Positions 22,201 through 32,412 of a stretch of 64,000 nt of DNA are shown here, piece after piece. Each line of letters starts with the position of its first letter. The stretch's first letter is position 1. Source of the stretch: Lagopus muta (taxonomy: Eukaryota; Chordata; Aves; Galliformes; Phasianidae); assembly GCF_023343835.1 (NCBI RefSeq), contig NC_064433.1, positions 72,644,823 through 72,708,822 of the forward strand, given 5' to 3'. Position numbers and translations under genes: made by a program. Below the pieces are notes generated by a model that was not told the DNA's origin, did not search any database, and saw only the letters and a list, made by a program, of their open reading frames with translations.

Positions 22201-25200
22201 AATCCTTTCCTATTTGTATGTTACCATAATTCCCTTTCTACATCATTACATTATTTTACCATTTGTAGTAAATTAGTTAGCTCTCCTTATCTTAACTGGG
22301 TTGTTCCTTTTTTTTTCTCCCTGAAAAGGACAAGGGAGCATAAAAGAGGCCAGGAAGCCCCTGTCCAAACTGTGACGACGCAGTACTCATGCATCCACTT
22401 ACGGGGCTTCACAAGGTCAAAGTACAGAGCAACAATCACTTCCTTTGCCCTGCTGGTCACCTGTCTTTTAATGCATCCCAGGGTACTGTTAGCCTCCCAG
22501 GCTGCAAGTACACACTGCCAATTCACATTCAGTTTTTCATCTATCAGGATCCCTAAGTCCTCCACTCAGCAGGCTGCTCTGAAAGAGTTCTTCTCCTAGC
22601 CCATACACAAATCTGGGATTGGCTGAAGCATAACGTCTCGCACTTGGCTTTGCTGAACTTCATCATAATTACATGGGCCCACCTAATGAGTTTGTCTAGG
22701 TCCCATTGGATGGTATCCCTTCCTTCTGTCATACTGACTGCCCACTAAGCTTGGTGCTGTCTGCAGCTTTGCTGAGGGTACACTTGACCTCACCATCTAC
22801 ATAACTGATAAGAATGTTAGAGAGAGGTCCCAAGATTGAACCCAGAGGTTCATGACTGGCCTCCACCTGGACATAGAGCTGTTGATCACAAATTTCTGTC
22901 TGTGACCATTCAACCTACTCCTCACCCACCAAACAGTCCACCCTTCAAACATCCATCTCCCCAAATTATAGATAAGGATGTGCTGCAGAACCACATCAAA
23001 AGCTTTGCTAAAGTCCAGGTAGATAACTTTTTTGAATAAAAACTGCGTTCTAGCTAGAACTGAACAATTCAAGTACATTTAAACAATCTTCACAACAGTG
23101 GTCTGGGATATCATGCCATTCTTACCTACAGATTTTTCTTATCTGATTACAGGTAAGTTATTTCTGCATTTTAGCAAAAGAACTGTGACACCCCTGTTAA
23201 AACCAGAAATGCACCACACTACACTGACATTCTGCAGAGACTGAATTAGAAACTTATCATTTTCCACAACTATCAAGCTAACATTTGGATCCATTAATAA
23301 AGGTATTTTTCTAGCCTAAAGTACACAATATTACTCTGTAACAATATGTAGGTTTGTCTGAAAGTAATACCTATTTATTTCCATGGAAATGACAACAGAT
23401 ACCAAGAACACAATAACACTATTTGATAGAGCAAGTTCTCAATGACAATACTCCATTTTTTGAAATAGTCACCACCATGTACTGTGCATTTTTGCCAGCG
23501 ATGAACAAGAATCTGCATGCTGTGCTCGGAAAAATCTGCACAGGTGGACTGACCCACTACTGCTGAAACACACCATCCACCACCTCAGTGTGTTAATGTC
23601 CTCTTTCTGGTTTCCATAAACGTTCAGCAAGCACTGATGAATCTCAGTGGGTACCATTTTTCCACACAATAGAATTCTATTACATGCCTTTTCTTTATAC
23701 ACGCTTCCACATCACACGCTGTTCTTCTCTGCTGCTGTCTGTTGCAAGGCAACAAAGTGTAACAGAATATTGTTGGGAAGGTTCAACCTCTACTGCCATA
23801 CCGGTGACATCTGCTTCTGATGTTGTGGGCCAACTTAACAAAATATGAGGCATTACTTGTGAAGCAGCCCTCTTATTTATCAGTTCAGTTGTTGATCATG
23901 GGATTTCTCATTTTGCAGGGAAGAATAATTTTCAATCTCACAGAAACTAATAGAACAGCTGATACTAACCTTGCAGTATCTTGTCTTTGTTGTATCTTGT
24001 TTCTCCACTGAAAAAGATTATATACAAAAAAAATTGTGACTTCATTTTCAATCATGGTTCACAAACACTGTAATACACGCCAAATGGAAAAAGTTTAAAT
24101 ATAAATAATGATGTACATTATAGCACAGCCTCCTTTTAGAAGGATGTATTTGAAGAGTTTAAAATAAAATCATTTCAAGTAGTCAATTCCAAACACACCA
24201 TCAGTATTTACTAAGATATGGGACAAAAAAGGAAAGTAATATCTTAAATTTATCATAAATGCAGCATAATTTATCTACTAAAGTGACTTCTCCTCATTGG
24301 AGAGAGGGAAGAAGTAGGAAAACTCTGACTGGACTAGTCAGTGGGACTTCTGTGCATTAGAGGGAAGTCAACTCAAGAGATTAGCAAAGATAGTATCAGA
24401 GCAGGCAACACACCTTGAAGAAGCACAGCATAAGGCAGAGCTTCTCCACCACACCCATGACCATCTTTGTAGCCCTCCTTTGGATGCTCTCCAATAGTTT
24501 TATGTACTTTTTGTTCTGTTTTGTTCTGATTCCCAAACTGCACACAGGTGAGGCCACACCAGTAAAGCGTAAAGCAGGACAATCACTTCCTTCAACCAAC
24601 TAGCAGTGCTGATGCATCCCAGCATATAGTTAGCTTTCCTGGCTGCCTGCACATACTGTTGACTCATATTCAACTTGTTGATCAAGATCCCCAGCATCTC
24701 ATCCCCTAATCCGTATGCCTAGCCCAGGGTTGCCCCTTCCCAGGCACAGAATCCAGCACTTGCTCTTGTTAAACTTCGTATAGTTGGTGATTGCCTGCCC
24801 AGCTCTCTAATTGACTAAACCTCTCTGCTTCTCCATCCTCAATGGAGCCAACAGCTCCTACCAATTCAATATCGTCAGCACGCTTGCTCAAAACACCTTT
24901 TGGTCCTGCATCTGAGTTGTTTATGAAAGCTTCCTGAAGAGAACTTGCTCTGAAATGGGGATCCCCACTAGTGACTGGCTGCAAGTCAACTGTTTACTCT
25001 AACCCTTTGGACCCAAATCATCAGCCATTATGTTTTTGTTTAGCTGCATGCTGAACATCTTGTCCAGAAGGATACTGAGAGAAACAGTACTGGAAGCTTT
25101 AGTGAAAGCCAAAAAGATGGCTTTCCATCATCAACTGCCATCAACAACTTCCCAATGTCAGCTGGCTTCCCATGATCAACTACATGGATGACCCTGTCAT

Positions 25201-28200
25201 AAAAGGAAACTTAGTTAAACAGGATGTTCCCCTCATGAACCTGTGTCAGCTGCAATCAATGACTGCACTGTCCTTCAGGCATTCTTCAATAGCTCTAGAA
25301 CATTTTTCTTCATAATTTTACCAGCCACTGAAGTGAGACTGACAGGCCTATAATCATCAAGGTCTTTCTTGCCCTTCCTGAAAATTGGAATGTTTGCAGC
25401 TTCCAGTCAACTGGTACCTCTCCACATTCCCAAGACTATTGAAAAATAATTAAGGAAGTACCCAGGAATGAATCCCATCGGGCCCTGTGGACTTACATTC
25501 ATTCAGGTGTAGCAGCAAATCCTGTATAAGCTCAGGGCTTTCTGGGAGTTGGCTGTTATTGCAGTCATAGTCTTTTGACTTGGGGCACTTGGGGAACTAG
25601 AACCTATCATCAGTGTTGAAGACAGAGGCAAAGAACGTCTTGGAAGTGTTTTCTTAGTCTGTGTTCCTGTTTGTAATGTGACCATTCTCACAGAATCACA
25701 GAATTGTAGGGGTTGGAAGGGACCTCCAGAGATCATCGAGTCCAACCCCCCTGCCAAAGCAGGCTCCCTACACCAGGTAGCACAGGTAGGCATCCAGGCA
25801 GGTCTTGAACGTCTCCAGAGAAGGAGACTCCACCACCTCCCTGGGCAGCCTGTTCCAGTGCTCCGATTTGGAAATTCTCACCAATATTCTTTCTGGCCCT
25901 CCTTTTGTTGCTAGCATATTTAAAAAAAAAAATCTTTTTATTTTCCCTCACAGTTTTGGCCAACTTCAACTCTGAGGTGGTACTTAAAAAATACCCTTTC
26001 AAAAGAAGTTTCCCAGGAGACCTTACTAACTAGTTCCCTGAGCAGCCTGAAATCTGCTCTCCTTGTATCAAGGGTTGAGGTTTTGGTGGCAGTTCTCCTA
26101 TTACCACCAAGGATTTTAAATTTGATTATGGTCATTATGGCCAAGACAGTCACCAATTGCCATGTCAATCATGAGACCTTCTCTGTTCAGAAGCAACAGA
26201 CCTAGGAGGGCAACCTTCCTCATTGGATCCCTTAGTACCTGTAGCATGAAGTTGTCATTGAGGTGTTTTAGGAATCTACTGGACCTGCCTGTATCAGCTA
26301 TGCAGTGCTCCCAGTTAACATCTGGTAAGTTGAAGCCTCCCATAATGACAACAGGGGTTGATATAGGTGTCTCTCTTAGTTCCTCAAAGAATAATCAGTG
26401 TTGTCATCCTGGCTGAGGCTCTCAACTGTTTCACCACCAACTGACAGCTCCATACAGTTCGGCCCCTCTGTTAAATACAGTGCCACTTCCCTTCCTCTCC
26501 TGCTCTGCCTGTCTCTTCTAGAAAGTATGTAGTCATCCACTACAGCACAACAGTCAGAGGACTCTTCCCAGCAAGTTTCACTTACACCAATGATGTTGTA
26601 GCTCTGCAACTGAGCCCAAGGCTTATAGTTCTCCTCAGCTTGTTCTTTATGCAGTGTGCATTGGTGGAAAAACATTTCAGATTGTTTCATTGAACCAAGT
26701 AGAGCAGACTGAAGGATCTCACTAGCATGCAGCCCCTCTGATTGTGATGTGCCACCTTACAGTTTATTGCCAGCAGAGTAAGTGTACTTCAGGTGGGTTA
26801 ACGGTCTCACCCCTCCAACCCTGACATGCTGCCCCTAGACTCATCTCTAGTGAGCCTGGTTTTATTCCCTTCCTCCTTTGACTCTTACTTAAAGCCCTCT
26901 CAATGTTCCTGTCGGGGTTTCATGTAATGGTTTTCTATCAGTATTCCACATCATAACATCATGCAGTGCACTGGGATTTAAAGAATAATGCTGCAGCTCC
27001 AAGGATTTTTTACATTTCCAATTTCCTGGTCTCAAAAGAGAAGCATGAACTACAACTTCCAGAAGAGCTCATTTTTCCATTTCCATTTTCCATTCAGAGG
27101 GAAATGTACAGCAGATAAAGTCATGAGACTTTCCTCTGTGCTCTCCGGCCACTTTGCCTACAGCTTTAAAGACTTTGGTTTTGGAAACTCTCCCTCTTTT
27201 ACGTATTACTTTATTAGCTTCAATTTAAATCATACTGTATTATAACATATTATCTCACATTCTGCTACTACACTTAGTAAATTAAGGTGTTTTTTTTTTT
27301 TTTTTTTTTTTTTTTTTCCCTTTAGCTCATTGCTGCTGTTTTTTTCTCATTCAGGCCCATCTCCATACCTTTTCCCTTTCCTTCCCCATACCTTCCTGGG
27401 CTGTGGATCTTTGGGTCCCTTTGCCTCCTTGTCACAGAACCAGGCTGAACCATTACAGTTTCCCAACAACTCCTGGGCTAGTATCCCTTGAAACAGGTGA
27501 ACTCCAAATGTCACCAGCAGGTATGGTGCTGAATAAACCACCCCATGATAAAAAACAAAACAAAATTCCTCCAATAGCACCAGCTGTTAGCCATACCTTG
27601 ATTGGATGGATTTTCCTGTTCCTTTCAGTATTTTTCACTGCTACTGAAGGGACCGAGGAGACCACCTAGACTCCCACTCCTCCAACTAATTAGCCCCAGT
27701 GCCCTGAAGTACCTTCTGATAGTTCTCAGGCTTCTCCCATCAACTTCATTGCTGATAGCCTGAACTATAAAATCTGATAAATAATCGGAGTGCTTTGGAA
27801 ATCAGAATATTTTGTCTTGAACATTTTAAATGATTTTTTTTTTTTTTCCAGGAGAAGAACAAGTAAAACTGCATACAGATTTAGAAGGAAAAACAAAGTC
27901 AAGCATGCTTTGTCAAGACATCTCACCTGAGTGAAATGTCAATTGCTTAAGTTTTTGCAGCACTGAGTGCCAAACATGCTGCTTGCTTTTCAAATATCTA
28001 TCAGCACTGCTGGGCAAAACTCAAGATGAGCTTCAAATAGATAACCAAACACAGAAAGCAAGTACTTCTAAAGGACAACACTGCATTTTACAACACGTTT
28101 TAAACTCTTTCCAGCACACACGGCAGCAATTTAATCTTTCAAACTCTCCCCAGACTCTGGCAGCTACTTTTGGTCTGCTGAGGAAAATGCAGCAGGCAGG

Positions 28201-29517
28201 ATAGAGTCCTTCCTGTTGGTCATCAATTAGGGGGTGGAGAAGAGCAATATTTGCTGTTTCCTAAGCAGCATAGCATACACAAGTGGAGTTTAACACATCT
28301 TCTGATGAGTTAATTAATTCCAGAGTGCCTGCTAGATCCTAGCTGAAGATCTCAAGTTTAACAAACTGTGTCAGGCCTTCATGCTTTCTAGCTGATGTAA
28401 AAGGCTGTAACTTGAACATCAAGTCTTTAGATACAGGTCTTTAAGGAAAGAGTAACTCTTAAAAGGAGGATGATTAGAGGAAAAAAAAAAAAAGTCATTG
28501 CTTCCTGCTCTAATCAAATATTAACCTGTATTATGATTAAGAGTAAAAACATGTTTAATAAAAATCTGAGAAAATTTGAGAGGCTTACTCTTGTTAACCA
28601 CAGGTCTCTGGGAATATCCTGTTGAAGCTTGAAACTAACAATTCCAAAGAAGTCACCAATGCCATTTCACATAAGAAAGGTTAGACTACCAATCCTAAAT
28701 GAACTCTTCACCCCAAGTGTGAAGAGTTCATCTGAGACCTTTTGGCAGGAGAAAGGGCTTATGACCAATCACCACAGAGTTCACAAACAGTGCTGACTAA
28801 ATTTAGGTGTGATGCTGTACTCCTCTCAATACTGTTCTGACCCAGCTTGACTCAACAGTAAACTACAGCATACCAGACCAGATTCGTGCACGCAGTGAAT
28901 GCTAATACCACCAGAGGCAAACGGCCCGTCTGGGTCAAGCGGTTCCCTGAGACACCGCAGCCAAGCAGGCACACCGGCAGAGCTCGGAGCACTGGTACCA
29001 CACCTTCCTCACGAGCCAGGCACTAGCTCTGCTTTCTGGTGACACTGCTAAACTAGTGCAGCTCCACACCTTCGCAGCGTTCTAGCAGAGCGGCACTGCT
29101 GACAGCAGGCGGTTCAGCGCTGAAAGAGGGTCTCCAGCGCCCGCGCACAGCGCTTTGTCCCGGTGGGACCGTTCTTTACGTGAGGCAGCGCCGAAGAAGA
29201 CAAGGGATGCCTGGCGTCCGGCCCCAACCCGGCGCGCTGCGACACCGGGCCACGCCGCCCCGTGGTCAGACAACGGCCCCAACCGGCACTCCACGGGGGA
29301 GCCCCGCCACAGGAAACGGACCGCCCGTGGGGAGAAGGGCGGAAGTCCGTTAACGTCACGGTGCGCGCTGGCACCAGCGGCGGATGGGTGAGGGTAGACA
29401 GCGCAAGGGCAAGGGAAGGGCAAGAGCGCTCGGTCGCTCCCATAGCGGAAGAACCCAAGGAGCACGGTACAGCGGCGGTACTCACTGGCGGACGACGGTC
29501 AGCCCGAAGCGAACCAT
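12737..29517 (-). CDS. TIGAR: TIGAR, fructose-2,6-bisphosphatase (six coding exons)
   Basis: TIGAR is a histidine-phosphatase-fold enzyme induced by p53. It lowers fructose-2,6-bisphosphate (and other phospho-metabolites such as 2,3-BPG), slowing glycolysis and favouring the pentose phosphate pathway, NADPH and ROS defence; it is cytosolic. Coding exons on the minus strand: 29486-29517, 23970-24007, 20425-20546, 16215-16292, 13636-13746, 12737-13210. The joined frame has no stop and gives 284 residues (human 270). Catalytic His is in VVRHGE (residue 11), the acid Glu in LTELKAMAK (residue 102), and the second His in VVSHGAYMR (residue 206). Exon junction phases follow the human gene. One intron uses a GC donor. 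CCND2 lies upstream in tandem, as in mammals. Confidence 0.96.
13636..13746 (-). CDS. TIGAR: TIGAR exon 5
   Basis: 111 nt, phase 0 at both ends, encoding residues 91-127 ([18 protein letters not shown] and following, ending GGETLDE). Acceptor TTACAG and donor GTATGT. Contains the catalytic Glu102. Confidence 0.95.
14611..14847 (+). repeat. Direct repeat copy D1 in TIGAR intron 4
   Basis: About 237 bp beginning CATGGGATGCC, nearly identical (roughly 93% by eye) to 16339-16564. It shares the stretches ATATTACAACACCACATCCA and TTCCAGCTAGTAGTGTCAAA. It is followed by a fragment resembling the 5' part of the mariner copies described below. The repeat family is unknown to me. Confidence 0.8.
14895..14965 (+). 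mobile_element. Mariner (Galluhop-like) 5' fragment
   Basis: GGTATGGCAGTAGAGGTCGA and the following AACCTCCCCATCAATATTCC match the 5' part of the mariner copies at 20654 and 31910. The rest of an element appears at 16558-16995, after repeat copy D2. Confidence 0.6.
14966..16214. other. TIGAR intron 4, unassigned part
   Basis: AT-rich intron sequence with no gene. A self-complementary AT-rich run of ATTAATTAAT type lies at 15797-15862. Nothing else is recognisable. Confidence 0.5.
16215..16292 (-). CDS. TIGAR: TIGAR exon 4
   Basis: 78 nt, phase 0 at both ends, residues 65-90 ([18 protein letters not shown] and following, ending RLRER). Acceptor TTTTTAG and donor GTAAGT. It lies between the two direct repeat copies D1 and D2, only 46 bp from D2. 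Confidence 0.93.
16339..16564 (+). repeat. Direct repeat copy D2 in TIGAR intron 3
   Basis: About 226 bp, the partner of 14611-14847 in the same orientation. It runs directly into the middle of a mariner element. Relative to D1 it lacks about 10 bp in two short deletions. Confidence 0.8.
16558..16995 (+). mobile_element. Mariner (Galluhop-like) middle and 3' part
   Basis: Matches the mariner copies from ATCAATGCTTGCTGAG onward, including the transposase C-terminal region and the end TTTCTGAAAGTAATGCC. It is interrupted at 16804-16950 by an AT-rich expansion. The transposase is not open. Confidence 0.7.
16804..16952. repeat. AT-only low-complexity expansion
   Basis: About 150 bp of almost pure A/T made of TATATTTTAT-type units. 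It lies inside the 3' end of the mariner copy, between a TGTTGTAATTT flank and a CATGGAAATAAATAG flank that are adjacent in other copies. Confidence 0.85.
17131..17355 (-). mobile_element. CR1 LINE 3' fragment
   Basis: On the minus strand it ends with the CR1 3' tail (GATTCTATGATGCTATGATT) and carries the typical 3' segment (GGTGGAGTCACCATCCCTGG, ACAGGCTGCCCAGG). It is 5'-truncated and non-coding, in TIGAR intron 3. Confidence 0.9.
17356..20424. other. TIGAR intron 3, remainder
   Basis: No gene or clear repeat family seen. Pyrimidine-rich stretches occur around 18400-18800, and a run of about 24 T lies at 19801-19824. Open frames here have no recognisable domains. Confidence 0.5.
20425..20546 (-). 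CDS. TIGAR: TIGAR exon 3
   Basis: 122 nt, residues 24-64 ([20 protein letters not shown] and following, ending SSDLLRAKQ). Acceptor TTTTATAG. The donor reads CAG/GCAAGT, a GC rather than a GT donor with otherwise perfect consensus. The human boundary is at the same codon, which supports the call. Confidence 0.95.
20654..21182 (+). mobile_element. Mariner (Galluhop-like), left arm of an inverted pair
   Basis: 529-bp non-autonomous mariner, starting ATAAGAGGGCTGCTTC and ending CAAACCTACATA. It keeps the end of a mariner transposase ([14 protein letters not shown]). It is over 99% identical, in reverse orientation, to 23345-23876 over the first 490 bp or so. It lies 107 bp from TIGAR exon 3, in intron 2. 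Confidence 0.85.
21183..21902. other. TIGAR intron 2, unassigned part
   Basis: No gene or repeat family recognised between the left mariner arm and the CR1 copy. Open frames have no motif. Confidence 0.5.
21903..23040 (-). mobile_element. CR1 LINE fragment with RT remnants
   Basis: Minus-strand CR1. The RT motif [13 protein letters not shown] is at about 22990-23020, later RT remnants ([18 protein letters not shown]) at 22510-22565, and the 3' untranslated tail runs to 21903. Frames are broken and it is dead. It sits between the two mariner arms in TIGAR intron 2. Confidence 0.9.
23041..23344. other. TIGAR intron 2, unassigned part
   Basis: Short intron segment between the CR1 and the right mariner arm; nothing recognised. 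Confidence 0.5.
23345..23876 (-). mobile_element. Mariner (Galluhop-like), right arm of an inverted pair
   Basis: 532-bp partner of 20654-21182. Differences are few (G/A, G/C and two transitions) until the last 40 bp, where the arms diverge abruptly. It lies 93 bp from TIGAR exon 2. Same transposase remnant, same internal deletion. Confidence 0.85.
23970..24007 (-). CDS. TIGAR: TIGAR exon 2
   Basis: 38 nt with acceptor CTTTTTCAG and donor GTTAGT. With the last two bases of exon 1 it encodes [13 protein letters not shown] and the first base of the next Gly codon. The His of the RHGE catalytic motif is split across the exon 1/2 junction, as in human. Confidence 0.94.
24380..26909 (-). mobile_element. 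Long CR1 LINE remnant with endonuclease and RT parts
   Basis: Minus strand. The endonuclease N-terminal part is at 26376-26690 ([10 protein letters not shown]), the catalytic [11 protein letters not shown] segment at 26310-26343, the endonuclease end at 25938-26168, the RT region at 24769-25500, and RT C-terminal parts at 24396-24697. All frames are broken. It is one of the longer CR1 copies here and fills much of TIGAR intron 1. A second CR1 is nested in it. Confidence 0.9.
25683..25880 (-). mobile_element. Nested CR1 3' fragment
   Basis: A CR1 3' end of another subfamily, with GGTTGGAAGGGACCTCCAGA on the plus strand. It interrupts the older CR1 between its RT and endonuclease parts. ATTCTCAC occurs at both edges (about 25682-25690 and 25874-25882), a possible 8-bp target duplication. 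Confidence 0.8.
26910..27458 (+). repeat. Old LTR related to the young element's LTR
   Basis: Starts TGTCGGGG. It shares with 6269-6758 the block TATTCCACATC-AAACATCATG-AGTG and the order of later blocks (TTATTAGCTTCAATTT, GTGTTATCT-like, GCTGCTG before T/C-rich sequence, CTTGTCACAGAAC near the end). Divergence is high, so it is a much older relative. It includes a 28-T run (27290-27317). It is antisense to TIGAR in intron 1. Confidence 0.65.
27459..27669 (+). pseudogene. Possible retroviral internal remnant after the old LTR
   Basis: The bases just after the LTR (TTTCCCAACAACTCCTGGG) resemble a decayed primer site. A plus-strand frame ending at 27669 reads a Lys/Pro-rich start and then a hydrophobic stretch ([20 protein letters not shown]), which looks like an envelope-type signal peptide. 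This is weak evidence. It could be chance coding in intron sequence. Confidence 0.3.
27670..29089. other. TIGAR intron 1, 5' portion
   Basis: No gene seen. It holds runs of T (27835-27848) and A (28482-28493). The sequence becomes GC-richer towards 29 kb, at the edge of the CpG island. Confidence 0.5.
29486..29517 (-). CDS. TIGAR: TIGAR exon 1 (coding part)
   Basis: The ATG at 29515-29517 (context GCCATGG, strong) starts [10 protein letters not shown] and two bases of the catalytic His codon, then the donor GTGAGT. Length and phase match human exon 1. Confidence 0.95.
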
Positions 29518-29597
29518 GGCACAGCCACGCAGCTGGGCACAGGCCCCGCTGTCGACTCCTTCGGTCTGCGCTGCAACGCCCGCCCCGCGCCCGGCGG

Positions 29598-29605
29598 TGA
29601 CGTCA
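29598..29605. promoter_or_regulatory. Perfect CRE (TGACGTCA)
   Basis: A palindromic cAMP response element 81 bp upstream of the TIGAR start codon. CREB control of human TIGAR has been reported, so the site is a plausible conserved regulator. Confidence 0.65.
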
Positions 29606-29690
29606 CAGGGCAGCTGCCGCCGCACCTCCCCTCAGCGGCCGGGAGCACGCGGCTCTGCCTGAACGTTGCAGGCTTCTGCGCGCCGCCGCG

Positions 29691-30110
29691 GTGCTAAGGT
29701 GTGCTGGGGGCATGCTGCTGCTTCTGGGAAGCAGGCAGTTTCTTTCACACACGCAAATAAAAGTAACTGTATTTTAAAAAGCCCCTCTACTTTGGCAACT
29801 GCCAGAACACTTTCTGTAGGAACATTTTTGACAGCTGAGTGCCTCCATTCCAAAAGCTCATTGCAAGGATAAGCACATGCTCAGGCAAGGAATCACCTGT
29901 CCTGCTTTCACAGTGGCCTTTTCCCACATGCTGGGATACACTGGAAGAAGTGCATGCTTTCAGTGTCAGAATATTTGGCAGAGGCTGTGGGTACCAGTGG
30001 AGGTTCACCCATTGTTTGGCAGAAGAAAGCATGCTGGGGGAGAAACTCCAGCTTATGTGGTGGTGGGTCCATCATATAATGGAGGTGTGGGCTGCACCAC
30101 ACCTTAGAAA
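29691..30110. other. Intergenic, no feature
   Basis: Upstream flank of TIGAR beyond the CpG island. Nothing recognised apart from short meaningless open frames. Confidence 0.5.
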
Positions 30111-30480
30111 AGGTGCTTAGAAAGCTCTTGGGGGCCCAGAACTGAACACAGTACTCTGATTCCTTAGAACTGAATAGAGAGGGAGAATGAGCTCCCTCCT
30201 GCTGGATGGTCCTGCTGGCCATCTGTTTTTACGCAATCCCAAGCCTTCATGCCTTTTCTGAAAAATGAGGCAGAATGTGATCTTCTTCTGATCCTATTTA
30301 CCCAAATCTTTTCAGTACAGATGGAAGATTGGTGGGACTGCTGCAGATTGGAGGAAGACCAGCTTTGCTCTGCAGCCATCACCATTCTTGGATGAAGAGC
30401 AACTGGGGAGAGAAGCAGAGTGAAAAGGAAACTAAACTGAACAATCCCACTCACCTACTTACCGCCTGCAAGGAATGTCT
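30111..30480 (-). mobile_element. Decayed CR1-like fragment
   Basis: The minus-strand frame contains EYCVQFWAPKSF, as in the CR1 RT C-terminal region, at about 30125-30165. The surrounding sequence is too diverged to bound with confidence. Confidence 0.45.
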
Positions 30481-31909
30481 CACACATGATGCATATCACA
30501 GTGATGTTTGGTAACTCAAGATTAAAGCTGGCATCTGAGCTACATAGAATAAATCAGCTCTGCTCCCTAGTATACTTTCTGGGCCAACTGTATCTTGGCA
30601 ACCTGCAAGGTCTATAGAGAGGATGTATTCTTTAACACTGAACGATGACCTAACTGCTGGTAAAATGACAAAGTAACAGAAGAGGCAACCAAAGATAATC
30701 ATTTTTCCTTCAGAAATCTGAAGTTTTATGGTTTACAGACAGTCTAATTAGCCGTAATATTAGTTGGTCAGACAGCTGAGTGTTTTGCAATAGAATTTCA
30801 CAACATAGTAGAATAAATGAGTTTTGACAAATGATTCTGGGTTGCCAGAGATCTGACCTAACTTTGAAATTTTTTTAACACACACACACAAAAAGTATAT
30901 AATTGAATATATACATGTATATAATTACATATATATATATATAATTGAAGGCTATAGTTTTCATTTTCTAACACCTTAAATCACCTGATAGATACTTAAT
31001 ACAGCAGCGGGTCTGTTTCACTTCCCTTTTATCTTTCCTTAGTACTGTGGCATAACCTGTGTCTCAGAACTGACATTTTCAGTGGGTGAAATTAGTGACA
31101 TGTCTAGCCTCTGAATGATCCAATGCCAAATGACTCAGCTCTGACCTATTTCTGTTGTTTCACCATTATAAATAATTCAAGTTTTCTTTTCCATTGTTTA
31201 AACATCTTCTTTTTGTTGACATCTTCATCTTCACAGCATGTATATTTTTTACTTCTTGTTTTACCTTTCTTATTTTTTATTTTTTCCTCTTCAGTTGTTT
31301 CTCAAATCTGCTGTAGCACATCATGTCATTCTGTGATTATGGGCCTGTGTTCTAAATTGAACCAGTGAAACAAAATGTTTATAAAGCATAACTGCTAAAA
31401 CAAGCAAAGTAGCTTATCAAATGAGGAATAGTATTTTGAGAAAATCATCTTAGGAAGAAAAATATTTTGTGGAGCTGTAATTTTTTTTTTTTTTTTAATG
31501 GGTAACTTAATAAATAAAAATAAAAAATAAATAAATTTCAACAGTGTTGACTATATACTTAAATCATTATCATGTGGATTGTATAACACTAACATTAGAC
31601 AATATTGGCGATCCAGGGAAAGTTATCCCTCTGGAATAACAGCTTGCTACTAGAAATGCGAAACAGAAGTCATCAGCTGGGCTGTATTCTCTGTATTCCC
31701 TCTTCATTTTGGGTTCTGATCTTGCATCCTGATCTTATAAGGGCACCACCCATGCAGAAACCTCCGCTGATTTTATCCTCTTCTTTCCTACTAATCTTGC
31801 CAAGGATCTGCTGGTATGAAGAAGTTCGTGACTTGGTCAAGTCCTAGCAGAGAGACTACTGCTCTAGCCAGTTTTCAAAGTTGACAAGTTTAAGTACATG
31901 GTTGTGTAA
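30481..31909. other. Intergenic, simple repeats only
   Basis: AT-rich. (CA)/(TA) runs at 30880-30950, a T run at 31480-31497, and (AAAT)-type repeats at 31508-31540. No gene. Confidence 0.5.
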
Positions 31910-32412
31910 TACCTTTACAGTAACTACAGTAACCATTTATCTCCATGGAAATGCCAACCAAGAGTACAATAACAGTATTAATAGAGCTACAAAACACTAC
32001 TTTTCAACATAGCTACCACCATTATCTATGCATTTTGATCAGCAGTGAACAAAAGCCTGTATGTTGCACTCACAAAAATCTGGACTAGAGGAGGTGACCA
32101 ACTGCCACTGTTACCACTGCAGAAATGCACCACCCACCACCTCACTGTGCTAACATCCACTGTTCGGTTTCTGTAAACATTCAGTAAGCATCAGTGAATG
32201 TCAATGGATGCATTTCTTTCTGCATGGAGAAATTCAGTTACATTCTTTGATTTATACACAAATCCATGTTAGACGTAATAATATCAGGTTGCTCCTCTGC
32301 TGTCATCCATTACATGACAACAAAATTTAATGGAATACTGGTGGGAAGGTTCGGTCTCCACTGCTATCTCACCACCATCTGCCTCTGATGTAATGGGAGC
32401 AGCCCTCATATG
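31910..32412 (-). mobile_element. Mariner (Galluhop-like), third copy
   Basis: Same internally deleted structure and orientation as 23345-23876, but clearly more diverged (about 75-80% by eye). It provides the yardstick that makes the near identity of the intron 2 pair striking. Confidence 0.8.

Larger units (their letters stand above)
29090..29690 (-). promoter_or_regulatory. CpG island and promoter of TIGAR
   Basis: The only long CpG-rich, GC-rich block in the window, spanning TIGAR exon 1, its 5' flank and the start of intron 1. It contains GC boxes (CCCCGCCC-like) and a perfect CRE at 29598-29605. A second CRE-like site (TAACGTCAC) is near 29351 in intron 1. No TATA box at a suitable place. 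The transcription start is probably between 29518 and 29600. Long open frames here are composition artefacts. Confidence 0.85.

Noticed and set aside
29082-29662. Several overlapping 90-127-codon frames on both strands
   Set aside because: They lie in the CpG island, where stop codons are rare because of GC content. Only the short TIGAR exon 1 is supported.
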